A stretch of DNA of 6,843 nucleotides from an uncultured Verrucomicrobiae bacterium. Lineage in GTDB: Bacteria; Verrucomicrobiota; Verrucomicrobiia; Verrucomicrobiales; DEV007. Shown here in pieces: positions 6,770-6,843 of this stretch. Below the pieces are notes generated by a model, which was not told where the DNA came from, searched no databases, and was given only the letters and a program-made list of their open reading frames with translations. A program made the translations under genes and the position numbers. The stretch is taken from assembly GCA_937898895.1 (NCBI GenBank), contig CALDKL010000298.1:1-6843 (forward strand), written 5' to 3'. Each line of letters starts with the position of its first letter. Positions within the stretch are counted from its first letter, which is position 1.

Positions 6770-6843
6770 CGCTTTTTTTTACCCTTTTTGCTGTCCTTGC
6801 TACCGAGACACCCTCCCGCTAGTCCGCATTTCTCAGCCCCCTT

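Noticed and set aside
6782..6843. Tail of another gene at the right edge
   Set aside because: One minus-strand frame is open through here, but its translation (Lys/Gly-rich, ending within the acpP leader) matches no protein I know, and the stretch is too short to judge.
1..6843. A defence, mobile or otherwise undescribed multi-gene system
   Set aside because: No integrase, transposase, toxin-antitoxin, CRISPR, reverse transcriptase or repeat signal is present. The genes are housekeeping or envelope types with even composition.

Overview
The window is a dense stretch of bacterial chromosome, roughly 60% G+C by eye. It holds eight protein genes, one clear intrinsic terminator and one candidate promoter. 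There are no RNA genes, mobile elements, CRISPR arrays or long repeats. Protein style (acyl carrier protein, AccA, a LysM/YkuD-like envelope protein, a Ste24-type protease) and the near absence of Shine-Dalgarno sequences suggest a Gram-negative member of the Planctomycetota/Verrucomicrobiota/Chlamydiota area, most likely Verrucomicrobiota. That placement is a low-confidence impression from memory of related proteins.

Layout from left to right. (1) Positions 1-1178, minus strand: a Ste24-like M48 membrane zinc protease whose last residues lie beyond the left edge. (2) Positions 1322-3394, plus strand, divergent from the protease: a two-gene unit made of a shortened aldehyde dehydrogenase-like protein without a catalytic domain and, 3 bases later, phosphopentomutase DeoB. 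Together they point to (deoxy)nucleoside catabolism. (3) Positions 6234-3407, minus strand: four closely spaced genes that look like an operon. In transcription order they are an unrecognised 175-residue soluble protein, a membrane-anchored LysM protein with a YkuD-like domain that has lost its catalytic residues, AccA (carboxyltransferase alpha subunit of acetyl-CoA carboxylase), and a 114-residue multi-spanning membrane protein that converges on deoB. (4) Positions 6706-6461, minus strand: acyl carrier protein, with a candidate promoter upstream and a strong intrinsic terminator downstream, so it is probably transcribed separately from the four-gene unit.

Functionally the right half joins fatty-acid precursor supply (AccA makes malonyl-CoA, ACP carries the growing chain) to envelope proteins. 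The left half joins nucleoside salvage to membrane protein quality control. I found no convincing undescribed multi-gene system. The most unusual items are two apparent pseudoenzymes, the ALDH-like protein and the YkuD-like protein, in both of which the reading frame is intact while the active site is missing.
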